Assembly: GCA_020746835.1 (NCBI GenBank)
Contig: JAGPNK010000037.1
Span: 62,001 to 126,000, forward strand
Source: Stachybotrys elegans
Taxonomy: Eukaryota; Ascomycota; Sordariomycetes; Hypocreales; Stachybotryaceae
Direction of reading: 5' to 3'
DNA length: 64,000 bases
Shown here: piece after piece, positions 45,752-56,476 of the stretch
How the letters are laid out: each line of letters begins with the position of its first letter
Numbering within the stretch: position 1 is the stretch's first letter
Program-made: the position numbers and the translations under genes
The notes under the pieces: generated by a model
The model's input: only the letters and a program-made list of their open reading frames with translations
Told to the model about the DNA's origin: nothing
Databases searched by the model: none

Positions 45752-48700
45752 TCATTTCAAACGTTCGTCTACTCTTCCAGACCTTAGCCTTCCCGCTATG
45801 GCTTGATAGCTGTCGCCTTGTGTCAAACCTTGGAGGGCTTCCAACAGCAAGCCCGCAAAACTCACCACGTCCTTGTGGCAGAGACATTCGTCACTGTACT
45901 CTAACCTGAACCCAAGTCCACTTCTTGCCGTAAACTCAACCATGAGCTTGAACTTGGCGCCTTTGCTCCATGTGGGTATGAACTGAGCTCCAGGTATGAA
46001 TTCGATGGCGTCCTTGGACTCGTGGAAAGTGACCATGACGTCAAAGAGGGGGTCAAGTTGATCGACTCCAAGGCGAAGCTGATCCCATGCAAGGGCGTTG
46101 GAAACAGCAGCTTGACTACACTGTTGGACAGACTTGACAAACGACATATCTGACGAGCGGATGCGAATCGGCAAGGGTTCCAAGAAGAGTCCGACCACAT
46201 CGAGATCTTCGACCGACTTTCGCCCAAGATATGGAGCACCAAGAGTAACGTCGCACGTTTCCGAGTCGTACTGGAGCACAAGAGCTACCGCAGCAAGCCC
46301 TAGCTGGTGTAGGGTCATCTTGTTCGCAGCCACGAAGAGGCGCATGTCACGGTAGAGCCTTTCCGGGACTATACAAAGGTACGAGGATCCAGTCATAGAT
46401 TTTCTCGTCCTGGACAGTCCACTCAGAGCAACAGGATAGCGGGGAGGGACCTTAGAAAGGGTTTTGGACCAAAAGGAAAGACGATTAGGGGCCGCGGGAA
46501 TGTTCCAAACAGTCTCTTGAAAGGTTTTTGCAACGGGAGCCAGCTCCCTTCCATGGTATGCCCAAGTGGCTTCGCGGATAAGGGTTCTGAGAGTCGTCAA
46601 GTCGCAGATAATGTGGCTGATTTTAACCAGCATGTGCTTTTTGGAAATCAAGACGTTCATGAGGTGGCTGTCGTCATTTATGTCAAATGGTACGTTGATC
46701 TCCCTCTCGATATCGATGTCGTCTGAAATTTCAACTTTGGGAGAGTCCGGCGCATACCTCCTCACTAGCCCTGACTCGTAGTGATATCGAGAGCGCAAAA
46801 TTTGATGTCTTTGAAGAACAAGGTTCCAGGCTGCAACTAATCTCGACTGGTTGACGGAAGGAGAGAGCTCGCAGGCATACGTGACGTTGAATGAAGAGGT
46901 GCCGTCTCTTTGGTACTTGTGCCACCATTCAGTCTCCATAGGGGATACAAAGTCTCCCAGAGGCGTTCCTGGTAGGTCGAGAACTTGGTCTGTCAGCCCC
47001 ATCAAGCTTTTCACAGTGGTAGACTCTAATATGGTCTGGACAGCAACTCGTCCGACGGTTTTAGAAAGCCGATGTGAGAGCAAAATTGCCGTCAAGGAAT
47101 TCATTCCCAAGTCGGCAAGATTAGACTCAAGAATCACGGTCGTGCCAAGAAGACTCGTCAAAGCTTCCATGACGACCTTTTGATGCATCGATGTCTTTTC
47201 GGGTGATTGCTTGGCAAGGATGGCCTTGTAGTCGAGCTTGCCGACGGGGGTCATGGGGAAGGATGATACTGCGACAAAGTGGGCCGGAAAGGCATAGGGC
47301 GGGATATGTGGCCGTATCTGAGCCTTGAAAGTATCCAGATCGAGATCTCGAGGCTGGACAAAGGCGACAAGCTGGTCATTGCCATCGGCAGCCAACGCCA
47401 CAGCTTTGCAGTTCCCTGCTGCCATGATCCGAACTTCAAGATCGTCCAAATCGATTCGGAACCCACGGAGCTTGACCTGGCGATCCTTCCGGCCGACAAA
47501 CATGAGCTCGTGGTTCCAGTATGCATAGTCTCCGGTTTTGTACATGGACTCAGAATATTGAGGCAGGATCGAGTCGGGCAAGAATGTGGTCTCGGGACTG
47601 ATATACCCAGCTACTTGTACGCCTGCAAGATAAATTTCCCCAACAGCGCCGACGGGAGCGAGTCGTCTTTGACTGTCCAGTATGTATATACGCATGGATG
47701 GATTGGGCAATCCAAGCGTCACGGGCTTCCCGCTTATCAACTGTTTAATGGTTGCTCCGCAGGTAGCCTCGGTCGGTCCGTACATGTTGAATAGTCGCCT
47801 GTTGGGCGCCCATGCGTCGCACACAGCTTGTGGGACAGCCTCTCCAACCAAATAGACGGCCTTGAGCGGGAACTCAGCAGGGTCGAGAGCTTGTGCCACA
47901 GAGGGTGTAAGAATAGCTGCGTCGCTTTCCTTGAGAACTTGGAAAGGCTGGGAGGCGTCTTTAAGCATTAAGGTAGAGCCGTAGCTTAGAGCGGAAAAGA
48001 CTTCATGGATGCTCCCGTCGAACCCTGGAGACATGAACTGCGCAATCTTCCACCCAGGGCGTGACATTAACCTCACATTGAAGTCTTTTTGAAACGCTAC
48101 CAAGCCCTCGTGTCTACACTGCACGCCCTTGGGTTTACCTGTGGATCCTGATGTGAAGCAGAGGTAGGCCAAACAATTGGGTGAGAAAGAGCTTCGAATG
48201 GGTCCCGTAGCATCTTGCTCCAACATCTCCTCAACGGCCAGTGCCAGCTCACTGCTAGGGTTGGCCTGTTTGGCAACAATACTTCCCGTCAAGAAGATTT
48301 TTGCTCTTGCCGTCGTAAAGTTGGAAGCCCGGATTGGATCGGGCGAATTTGCGTCAAGGGGGCAGTAAACGGCATTTGCCATGAGAACTGAATAGATGGC
48401 GACAACCCAGCCAATCGTTCCATCTGCATGAACACATACCACGTCGCCTGGCTCAATGTACTTTGCAAGATGGCTCGAGACTCGAGTCGACTGACTATAC
48501 AAGTCACCATATGTGATGTTGTCAAGTCCCTGAACAGCAACTGATTCGGGGTTCGCCTGAGCAGCTTGTATGAATAGCGAGACCAGAGTCTCTGGAAAAA
48601 GACCCTGCTTGGAGGCTTTAGACGTCCAATTGCCCAAGTGTGCGAGATACTGGCGTTGCGGCTCAATGATGGCGTCTAGGCAGGATTTTATTGATGCACT

Positions 48701-50119
48701 GGGCTCTGTAATGGCCTCGAGGGCCAAAGAAAATGCACTAGCAAGATGTTGCATCTGAAGTTCCGGGAAGGTTGAGTCGATGTGGATATGGCCGCTAGTC
48801 TCTACCTCGACCCGCAGCTGAAAGTCGGATATGACCCTGCTCCAGCGGTCAAAGGGATCAAAACCAGTTAATTTTGCCGGTTGAATGGCCTCAGGTTGAA
48901 TGTTGACAACGGAGGAAAAGTTGCGAGAAAATCCATGGCTAGGAACGCTCCACTGAAAGGAGATGAGATCCAACGTTGATTCCAAGACGTGGTTGACGTA
49001 CTCGCCAATATTGCCGGTCACAGAAATACAAAGGGGCAGGGTGTTGATTGTTGGTCCAATGGTTGATGTTGCTCCTTCAACCGGCACGCTTCGACCTGAT
49101 AAAACAACACCAAAGCAGACATTGTCCGAGTCAGAGTATCGAGCCAGGACGAGTCCCCACGCCGCGTAGTACAGCGAGGACAGCCCGGATCGTTTGAGAT
49201 AGGCAGTTAGTTTGGGGTTAGGCGTCACTGTGACTCGTCTCATCCTCTCTCGAATAGATGGGAATAGAATCTTGGTTGGGGGCTGCCTTTTGGACCAGAA
49301 TGCCTTGGCTGATTCAGATTCTCGTTGTTGAAGGGCCTGGAGATGGGTAGCAAAGGTTGCAAAACCAACCCCTGATGCGACTTGCTCTCCAGCTAGCGCT
49401 CGTCCAACCTTGGCAAGAAGTAGGTTGCACGATACTCCGTCGATTCGTGCGTGATGTACTTGCCAGATGAGCGTCGTCTCCTTGCCGGGACGAAACTCGA
49501 CAGCCTTGAAACAGGTTCCTGGTGCCATTTTTGGTTGCTGCAGCTCGCGGGCATATACTGTTTCGTCTTGGATGACTTGGTCTTCCCAGACGAACGAAAA
49601 GTCGGTTTCCCTCATAAAACCTCCCCTGTCGTCCATCTCGAAGCAAACTCTGAAAATCTGCTCCTGCTCCAGAACTTGTTTCCACGCGCGTTTCAGTGCC
49701 GGGATATTATGTGAATGATGCTTCTCAAAGTACAAAATGTTCCGCGGATCAGAGTGTAACGCAAGTTGCATGTCCGTCATGCGGCCGACATATCCATTGC
49801 TCGGAGTCGTCGTTCCAAATGCTTGACGCCGTGTGGATGCTTGGTCTGGACGAGAAGCGACCGGAAGATCGGGGCCCAGACAAGGACTTGTATGGTTGGC
49901 AATGGAAAGGAGCGTGGATGCTGTGAATATTGCTGAGAGAGGTATCTGCACGCCCTTGCTCCTGAGGGCTGCTTGAAGCTGCACCGACGAAAATGAATTG
50001 CCCCCATTCTCTACAAATGTGGACTGCAACTTGAGGTTCGCCAATGGTACGGATAAGATGCGAGATATCTCGGAGAGCACGAGCCCTCGAGAGTTTTCAG
50101 AGCTCGGACAAGCAGACAT
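45752..50119 (-). CDS. Diketopiperazine-type NRPS with T-C-A-T-C order (no first A domain)
   Basis: 1455 aa, single exon. A T domain opens the protein (NGGNSFSS, carrier Ser42). A C domain follows with HHARIDG at 222-228. The A domain has FTSGSTGKPKG at 655-665, YGPTEAT at 780-786, YKTGD at 860-864, GRKDRQVKLRGFRID at 877-891 and Lys961 in PVGKLD. A second T has LGMNSLT (Ser1008). The last C domain has SHIICDL at 1168-1174 instead of HHxxxDG and resembles a terminal cyclising C domain. Cyclic-dipeptide NRPSs such as GliP have A-T-C-A-T-C; the first A is missing here. An in-frame stop lies 33 nt upstream of the ATG and the divergent lyase starts 422 bp away, so there is no space for it. Substrate specificity was not predicted. 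Confidence 0.92.
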   Translation of the reverse strand: MSACPSSENSRGLVLSEISRILSVPLANLKLQSTFVENGGNSFSSVQLQAALRSKGVQIPLSAIFTASTLLSIANHTSPCLGPDLPVASRPDQASTRRQAFGTTTPSNGYVGRMTDMQLALHSDPRNILYFEKHHSHNIPALKRAWKQVLEQEQIFRVCFEMDDRGGFMRETDFSFVWEDQVIQDETVYARELQQPKMAPGTCFKAVEFRPGKETTLIWQVHHARIDGVSCNLLLAKVGRALAGEQVASGVGFATFATHLQALQQRESESAKAFWSKRQPPTKILFPSIRERMRRVTVTPNPKLTAYLKRSGLSSLYYAAWGLVLARYSDSDNVCFGVVLSGRSVPVEGATSTIGPTINTLPLCISVTGNIGEYVNHVLESTLDLISFQWSVPSHGFSRNFSSVVNIQPEAIQPAKLTGFDPFDRWSRVISDFQLRVEVETSGHIHIDSTFPELQMQHLASAFSLALEAITEPSASIKSCLDAIIEPQRQYLAHLGNWTSKASKQGLFPETLVSLFIQAAQANPESVAVQGLDNITYGDLYSQSTRVSSHLAKYIEPGDVVCVHADGTIGWVVAIYSVLMANAVYCPLDANSPDPIRASNFTTARAKIFLTGSIVAKQANPSSELALAVEEMLEQDATGPIRSSFSPNCLAYLCFTSGSTGKPKGVQCRHEGLVAFQKDFNVRLMSRPGWKIAQFMSPGFDGSIHEVFSALSYGSTLMLKDASQPFQVLKESDAAILTPSVAQALDPAEFPLKAVYLVGEAVPQAVCDAWAPNRRLFNMYGPTEATCGATIKQLISGKPVTLGLPNPSMRIYILDSQRRLAPVGAVGEIYLAGVQVAGYISPETTFLPDSILPQYSESMYKTGDYAYWNHELMFVGRKDRQVKLRGFRIDLDDLEVRIMAAGNCKAVALAADGNDQLVAFVQPRDLDLDTFKAQIRPHIPPYAFPAHFVAVSSFPMTPVGKLDYKAILAKQSPEKTSMHQKVVMEALTSLLGTTVILESNLADLGMNSLTAILLSHRLSKTVGRVAVQTILESTTVKSLMGLTDQVLDLPGTPLGDFVSPMETEWWHKYQRDGTSSFNVTYACELSPSVNQSRLVAAWNLVLQRHQILRSRYHYESGLVRRYAPDSPKVEISDDIDIEREINVPFDINDDSHLMNVLISKKHMLVKISHIICDLTTLRTLIREATWAYHGRELAPVAKTFQETVWNIPAAPNRLSFWSKTLSKVPPRYPVALSGLSRTRKSMTGSSYLCIVPERLYRDMRLFVAANKMTLHQLGLAAVALVLQYDSETCDVTLGAPYLGRKSVEDLDVVGLFLEPLPIRIRSSDMSFVKSVQQCSQAAVSNALAWDQLRLGVDQLDPLFDVMVTFHESKDAIEFIPGAQFIPTWSKGAKFKLMVEFTARSGLGFRLEYSDECLCHKDVVSFAGLLLEALQGLTQGDSYQAIAGRLRSGRVDERLK

Positions 50120-50326
50120 GGAAGATGAGGTGCAGGCAAGTGGTCGATGCTACGTGTGCCCAGAGGGATTTTCAGTATACGGTTGGCTGAAGCTAGCACC
50201 TCCAACTTTATCACGCTTAAGTCGGCTTGACCTCCAAGTCATGTACAACGTTAAAATTAATATCACGTTCGGACCATCGGTGCTCATCCTTGGGTGGCGC
50301 AGCAATCTGCCTGAATCCTGCAAAGT

Positions 50327-50337
50327 TCGGGGCCCGG
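50327..50337. promoter_or_regulatory. Near-match to the cluster palindrome between NRPS and C-S lyase
   Basis: TCGGGGCCCGG, one mismatch from TCGG-N3-CCGA, in the 422-bp bidirectional promoter. No perfect copy was found in this interval. Confidence 0.4.
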
Positions 50338-50541
50338 CACCGGCAAGGTTCATCAACAGGTCTCGTCCAACCCGGAGTTTGCTTACTGGGATTTACACCG
50401 CTATTATCAGTGACTGTCATCTGAAGACTGTAGCATCGATTCGGCATTTGAACTAGTCTCGGCCAACTGTCGCCACTGTGGTCTTACGAATTTTTCCAAC
50501 TCCAATACGCCTTTCAGATCACTTGCCTGCTTCATCCGACC

Positions 50542-51896
50542 ATGGTCTTTGAACTCTCCACTCGAGGTGCAGCCAATGTCGAGGCCATCTGGCCCCGCAT
50601 CAGTAAGGCTGTGGAAGAGCGTGAAGATGTTCAAACCCAGGTCATCGATATGGGTACATCCGAGAACTGGCTGGTCAGAGAGGAAATTATCGACATCTAT
50701 AAGCGGGCTATTCAGAGTGGCCTGGAAGAAAAGGTGCGTTAATTCTTAGCAAGAAACATGTGTTGATAATTCCCAGCATTTGTCATACCCAAACGGCTTG
50801 GCTGGAGACCAGGATCTGCTAGCTGCATTGGCGCACTTCTTCAATGCTTACTTCAAACCCCTGATACCGGTCAGCACCAAGCATTTGAGCACCGCTCCTG
50901 GCGCTGCTTCTGCCCTCGATGCTTTGCTGTACAATATATGCGAGCCAGGAGACGGTGTAATCATACCCAGTCCTTGCTGGAGTATGTTCTCTCCCCGTCT
51001 AAACGCATTCGTTAACATGCTGCAGACGGGTTCGACTGGTTGCTGACCGCCAGGTCCAGCGTCCAGCCAGTCTTTGCCGTGGCCGACTTTCATGATGTCC
51101 TCTCAAACTTTATTCCGTCTCTGGAAAGGGCCTTTTCAGAGGCCACTTGTCCCATCAAGGGCCTCTTGTTCACCAACCCTCACAATCCTTTTGGGCAATG
51201 CTATTCCATGAATTTGGTCAGGGAGGCGATAAAGTTCTGCCATGTCAAGAAGATCCATTTCATTTCTGATGAGATCTATGCCATGTCGCTCCGCGCGGGG
51301 CCGTTCATCTCGGCGCTACAGATTGACGTGCAGGGCATGGGATGCGACCTCTCTCGAGTGCACACCATCTGGAGCATCAGCAAAGACTTTGGCTCAAGTG
51401 GCCTACGGATGGTATGTCTGCAGCTGAGCATGGAGTATTTTCGTTAACATCTTAGGGGTGCTGCGTAACGCAAGGAAACCAGCCTTTGGTCGTTGGGCTT
51501 GCTCTAGCTTCCAACACACAAATGTCCTCACTGACAGCCATCGCTGCCACGGCTCTTTTGACGTCGCCAGAGCTTCCAACAATCATGGCCAAGAATTCGG
51601 AGCGCCTTGAGAAGGCCTATACCAAAATCACGTCCATGTTGAGGGGCCGTAGAATTGACTGGATGCCATCCAACGGACCGTTCCTGTTCGCCAAGCTATT
51701 GCCAGACGCTCAAGACGAGGATGAGGAAAGGCTGGTTCAAGCGTGCAAAAAGGCGGGAGTATCCATTTCCATGGGTCGGAGCTACCATGTACTCGAGCAT
51801 GAAAAGGGGTGGGCGCGACTGAATTTTGCCCTGCCGCCTGACCGCCTAGATGAAGCACTGACCAGACTTGCAGTTGGATTGGATCTGACTAGCTAA
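50542..51896 (+). CDS. PLP-dependent aminotransferase-fold C-S lyase (GliI-like), 4 exons
   Basis: Joined 50542..50733, 50777..50981, 51026..51411 and 51456..51896, 407 aa; the introns are 43-44 bp and phases agree. This is fold-type I, ACC-synthase-like. Motifs are STAPGAASALDALL (cofactor phosphate region), FTNPHNPFG (substrate/PLP Asn), ISDEIYAMS (Asp/Tyr on the pyridine ring) and SISKDFGSSGLRMG with the Schiff-base Lys at about 252. The C-terminal MGRSYHVLEHEKGWARLNFAL carries the carboxylate-binding Arg. GliI and SirI, of this family, cleave C-S bonds of the bis-cysteinyl intermediate to free thiols. Head-to-head placement with the NRPS suggests co-regulation. An ordinary aminotransferase remains possible. 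Confidence 0.88.
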
Positions 51897-51984
51897 CAGA
51901 TGGGCTGATCTGAATTGCAGTTTGGCTGGATGCTAGCAAATAGAAGTTTAACACACACCTACCAGTTGTACCGTCCCGACCGGA

Positions 51985-52718
51985 TCAGTCCATACCATCT
52001 CCTCTTCCCCAGATTGGAGCGTGGATGTAGTCGTGATACATCCACATGACTACCACCATAGCTCTTGCCAAACCTACAACCCAAAGGTCCACCTCGCCTG
52101 GATGCTGCTTCAAATTGGCCTTTGTAATTTTCTCCATGGCGCCCATGGCTGGACCCCAGAAAGCGAGAAATAGAGTAGCTCCCAGTTTAGGAAAGGGCGC
52201 ATCTGGGGGTTGATACTGAGGCAACTTTGCTAAAAAGGCCTGATAGGAGGCAGGCAGAGACTCGCTCGCTCCAGTCCTAACCAAATTCTGCTTCTTAGCA
52301 TACGCATGTTGAATCCCGTTGCACGTACCATATATCTCGCGCTCGGCCTAGCCTCTCTTCTCAGCACAGTCCTCAGAGTGCGCACAGGAAATTTGTCTCC
52401 AGCTGTTATCCGCTCAGCCCAGACCTCGATCTCGGCGTAAGCAACCCCCCCGCCCTCGGACGCCAGGACTTTGCGATACATGTCCGGGGTGAGCTGATAT
52501 GCGATGCCAACTAGTTGTACGCTCTTTTCAGCCGCGGGAGTGATGCTGGCAAAGGCTGGCTCCGAGTAAGGTACACCTGCAGTGTCCATGACCAAAGTCC
52601 AGCCAGGGACTGTCACCACTGCAGTCGATATGGGAGTGATGCCGCGATCATGAATGAACTTTGCCGCGCTGAGGTTAGACCCGTACGCGAGATACCAAAC
52701 ATGCATTGGGGGAGGCAT
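51985..52718 (-). CDS. Gamma-glutamyl cyclotransferase-like protein (GliK-like), 2 exons
   Basis: Joined as complement(51985..52287, 52329..52718), 230 aa; 41-bp intron (GTACGT ... AAGCAG), phase 0. The start MPPPMHVWYLAYGSNLS carries the YGSN loop that binds the gamma-glutamyl group in this fold; the family acid is likely the Glu in ASEGGGVAYAEIEVW. The C-terminal region (YQAFLAKLPQYQPP, AFWGPAMGAMEKI and a hydrophobic VVGLARAMVVVMWMYHDYIHAPI helix) fits the GliK type. In gliotoxin biosynthesis GliK removes gamma-glutamyl moieties from the glutathione adduct. It converges on the C-S lyase with only 88 bp between the stop codons. An alternative start is four codons downstream at 52706. Confidence 0.87.
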
Positions 52719-53874
52719 TTCTCGTTGAGGGGCTGTGATGACAAGAGGAACAAAGACCCATGGGCTCAGAGCCCAAGACAAGACGTCACAATCTTGGACG
52801 GTTCTTCACTCGGGCTGTTCAGATGACCTGCAGGCGGATTCATGTCGATGTGGATATCCAACGTAATCGCATAATCTAGACCGGGTCGACCCTGACACCC
52901 TTGCAGCATGTAACAAAGATGAAAACCCAGCCGAGCAAACCTAGTGTCCGCGTGTAGCAGCTGACTGGCTGCCGCTCATGCATCGATAGATATAAGGTCT
53001 ACTAGACTATTTTTGGTAAGTACGGCGTCCAAATGCTTTCTCGAGAGCTCTCCCGGTCCTGGCCTCAGTAAACGAGGGCAGTCGGAAGAGCCCTGCCTTA
53101 AACCGACATACACAAGTTTCCGTAGTCAATGACTCCCAAGGTGACACCACATCACAGGGCTTCCCCATTCACGATGTAACGCTGTGAGCGCGCTTTCTTC
53201 ACCCTTCATCCTTCATTCCTTCTGCCTTGGGGGCCTTGTCGTTCTCCATTGTCCCTCCTGACCACTTTGTTGACCCATGGCTGTGATAAAATATTGTCCG
53301 TTTCATCGTACACTTGCTGTCCTCGGACGACATGGCCTCCTAGAAGTCGCTGTATCCCATTGAGCAGAACAGAAATCCCCATTGTTGTAGTAGAGATGCC
53401 ATACAACCCCTCATTTCTGCGTGAGCCCGTTCCGCCTCTCCGCATGTATACGGGTTCTCCTCCGCATGAACACGGGATTTATCCTGGTGATGCAACCTAC
53501 GCTTACTGGCTGCTGATCTGTCTACGGTCAGCTCAGCTTCTTCGTCGATGGCCGATACAGGGGCAAAAGGTACTTTGGAATGATTGACTGTTCCCGACGG
53601 TCTTACAAAGTCTGCCAGGGTCAAGGGCCTCAACACGTTATGCCAAGATGCACCTACTCTGCGACGATCCGAGCGGAACCTTTTCTCCTTGATAGGGTAA
53701 TCATCTTCCCCAAAGTACCCCGTTTAGTGCTTTGTCTGTCCATTTCTCCATTTGGGGCTCTCGATTGTCCATGATAGAAGACGTCAGCACGCCCCCTTCC
53801 GTGGTAAATGATCAACTTCAATTATTTGCTACACATAAGATCGCGTCGTGCTGAATCCCCCTCAACATTGCAGA
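52719..53874. other. Intergenic (1.15 kb)
   Basis: Divergent promoter of the cyclotransferase and the regulator. Two overlapping open frames (53249-53636) have no motif. No perfect TCGG-N3-CCGA was seen. An ATG at 53773 with a possible donor downstream would not join in frame with the zinc cluster. Confidence 0.5.
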
Positions 53875-54979
53875 ATGAGGCCGGTCCGCTTCCGAAGCGC
53901 CTGTGATGCATGTAACACCTCCAAAGTACAAAACCGCCTTCCATCCAGTCTGGACAAGTAGAATCTGACATCCAAAGACGAAGTGCTCTGGTCAAACGAC
54001 GGGGTGTGACCGCTGCTCGTCGCTGCAGATAAACTGCCACTACTCTGAATCCCGGGTAGGACGGGTGCCAGGCATAAGATCTCGACATCACAGGGCTCAA
54101 TCGCGTCCCCAACAGCGCCACAGCGAATCCCTGGAGGAACCCGAGGCCTTGCGCGTCCACCTCGGTAGCCCAGCACCCCTCCAACCTTCTCGCGACTTGT
54201 GGCTAGACTTTCAAGCCGTCGACGCAACATCACCTGGAACAGACAGTACACGGCGCGCCTCCCTGTCAGTACCGGACTCTTTTACTCCGGCCGTTTCAAT
54301 CCCGGATGCGGATTTTGACCAACTATTCGACTTTTTCCCTACTGCGAATCGCGAGAGCGCCGTTCCAAGTCCCGCTAACCCACAGCAGTCCGTGAACAGC
54401 CTTCCAGAGGGCAACCCCCTTTCTGTGTGCGGCGATGCCCAGAGCCATAGTCCGGAGCCCATTCGGCGCTTCACCATGCAGCCGCTCCTTCAGATAGCGC
54501 AACAACTCGATCAGTATGTCGTTCAGGATCTATACATGACGCTCAACGTGGTCAAGCTGGCCGTGCAGGAACTCCGGGCTGCCTTTGAGCGCCATCAGTA
54601 CTGCCTCGCCCGCGCTGCCCTCATGGCGTGCGTCATTGTCCATCAAGTGACAGACATGCTGAGCGAATGCTGCCACATCAAGTCCGCCAGGCGCCAAAGC
54701 ATAGGCTCCTCCATTAGTGCCGGTCGAGGTTTGATCGGTTCCCCAGACTCTACCCTTGCTCTGGGCCACGCTTTTCAGATGGATGACGACGATCGCCGGG
54801 CCATGCAGGCCGTCATGGTGCAGCGGCAGGTCAAACGAGTCTTGGCCGTCGCCCGGTGGCTTCGTACCTTGGGTGACAATCAGGGAAAGCCGCCCGCGTC
54901 AATGTCGGTCGAACTGACCCAAGTCGAGCGTCGCCTTGAGAGGATGGCCAACATGCTACAAAAGGAGGCCGAGGAGTAA
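53875..54979 (+). CDS. Zn2Cys6 regulator with AflR-like C-terminal region, 2 exons
   Basis: Joined 53875..53925 and 53978..54979, 350 aa. The 52-bp intron (GTACAA ... CCAAAG) falls inside the zinc cluster. The spliced reading gives C-x2-C-x6-C-x6-C-x2-C-x6-C (SACDACNTSK, then TKCSGQTTGCDRCSSLQINC), a textbook Zn2Cys6. The C-terminal half (MQPLLQIAQQLDQYVVQ, VKLAVQELRAAFERHQYCLARAALM, VMVQRQVKRVLAVARWLRTLG) has the helical pattern of AflR-type cluster regulators. It is the only regulator inside the cluster and is the probable activator; family members bind CGG pairs, consistent with the TCGG-N3-CCGA sites. The start was chosen at the ATG just before the zinc cluster. Confidence 0.87.
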
Positions 54980-56476
54980 CCTAAGTAGAATATACTACCT
55001 AACATCCTTGAACCGAGCATTATTATTCGGCCCAAGCATAGTCTCTTGTGTTTGTCGCCGAGGGGCCACACTGCACCGTGTCTTATTTCACAACCCAGGC
55101 TGTTGGCACAAATTCATGTCAATAGCAGAGTTAGCAGGGTCCTTGTCTACGTATTCGCTATTTCGAATTAGCCATGTATATTTATCTATCGGCCGATTGC
55201 TTGTATATGTTTATGAGCCCGTGATGTTGCCGTGACTTTCCCAAATTACATGGCTGCGGTCTAAATGCCACTTGATTTCGGCACCCGCTCGGTCCCCGTC
55301 GGCGTCATGGCCAGCCTGCACTTCGGTCTCCACGGCTGCCCAACCTCCACTTTCGGCCTCCACGACTGCCCTGGTCTTCTTCAGGTCATGGGGATCTGCC
55401 TTTTGTTAGCTCGTGCTGTGAGTTCTGATATTACTTCAATCTGTAGCTGTTTTGGGGCGGATGCCGAAGGATCCATAGGCAAAACAGGCCTTAATCATAA
55501 TTTGCCATTCGAGATGCAACAACCCTTTGGGATATGACAGTCTGCTGCCAAACCCGCTTAACCGTTCCAAATGTCATGGCCCTAGTTCGCATGAACGAAG
55601 ATTATCCAGATATTGTCCACCGTCGGTATATGCTTCTTGACATAGGATGGATGTTTGGAAGTGGTTGAAAAGTTCAGGCGAGGCAAACTATACCTAGCAT
55701 TGTCTTTTGAAAAGCGATCCAAAGTGCTCTCGCCAGCAAGAGTGAAAATCCACTGTAGAAGACAATCTTATTAATCACCGAGGAGTCGGGGCCTTTACCC
55801 CTCTGACCCTGCTAGATCTCCTGCAAGATTGGAGGACTGGTGCTCTGGAATGGACGGGTTCAGTGGACTCATCATGCTCGCTGCTTCTTTAATCGTGTAA
55901 CTCAATGTTCAAGCACTATAAAGCACGCTTGGCTATATCTGACGCGTACTCCTCTTCACGGTGTCCGTGAAACATTGGCAATTTTGTAACGCCTTCTAGA
56001 CAACAGGCGTTGGAATATCTATCAACACTGACAAATCTAACCACAGGTCTAATTTCTAAGCCTACGATAAATTCTGCTGGTTCCAGTCAAGCTACATAGA
56101 GCGAATTCTGACGATGAGATGGCTGTTGGTCGCGTGTTCCTTCCACGTCTCGATTCTCTGCAGACTTCTTCCTTTCTACCAATGCTCCCGCGAGTGTATA
56201 GAAAAGATGACAATATGCCAAAAATGACCCTGTACCACACCACATCACTCGCCGAAGCCACATCGTACGTATAGACCCTGCGGCGGAAGCCATCTCTATG
56301 CGTTGTATGCTAATGCAGAAAGGCAGCAGCTCTGATTGAGTCACCAGGCAGAAGCCTTCCCGTGCCTAACGCTATAGCGGCATCTTCTAGGCAATTGCGG
56401 TGGCTGGAAAACTTTGATATCCGCTGCAGCCATAAATATTAAGCTTTTCTTAATCAAGTGTATTTTCTAACCAATT
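54980..56476. other. Intergenic (1.5 kb)
   Basis: No supported gene. A plus-strand frame at 55265 has an internal duplication (FGLHGCP / FGLHDCP) but no known domain. Minus frames at 56049-56344 are short. This stretch may be the right border of the cluster. Confidence 0.45.

Noticed and set aside
50120..50541. Search for a missing first A domain of the NRPS
   Set aside because: Only short frames; no A-domain core motif in any frame.
53249..53636. Overlapping ~100-codon frames on both strands before the regulator
   Set aside because: No motif; most likely 5' UTR or promoter sequence of the regulator.
53773..53805. Possible first exon of the cluster regulator
   Set aside because: The GTAAAT donor would join to the zinc-cluster exon out of phase; the ATG at 53875 needs no such exon.
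55265..55537. 90-codon frame with a duplicated FGLH-x-CP peptide
   Set aside because: No signal peptide or domain; the duplication is short and may be chance.
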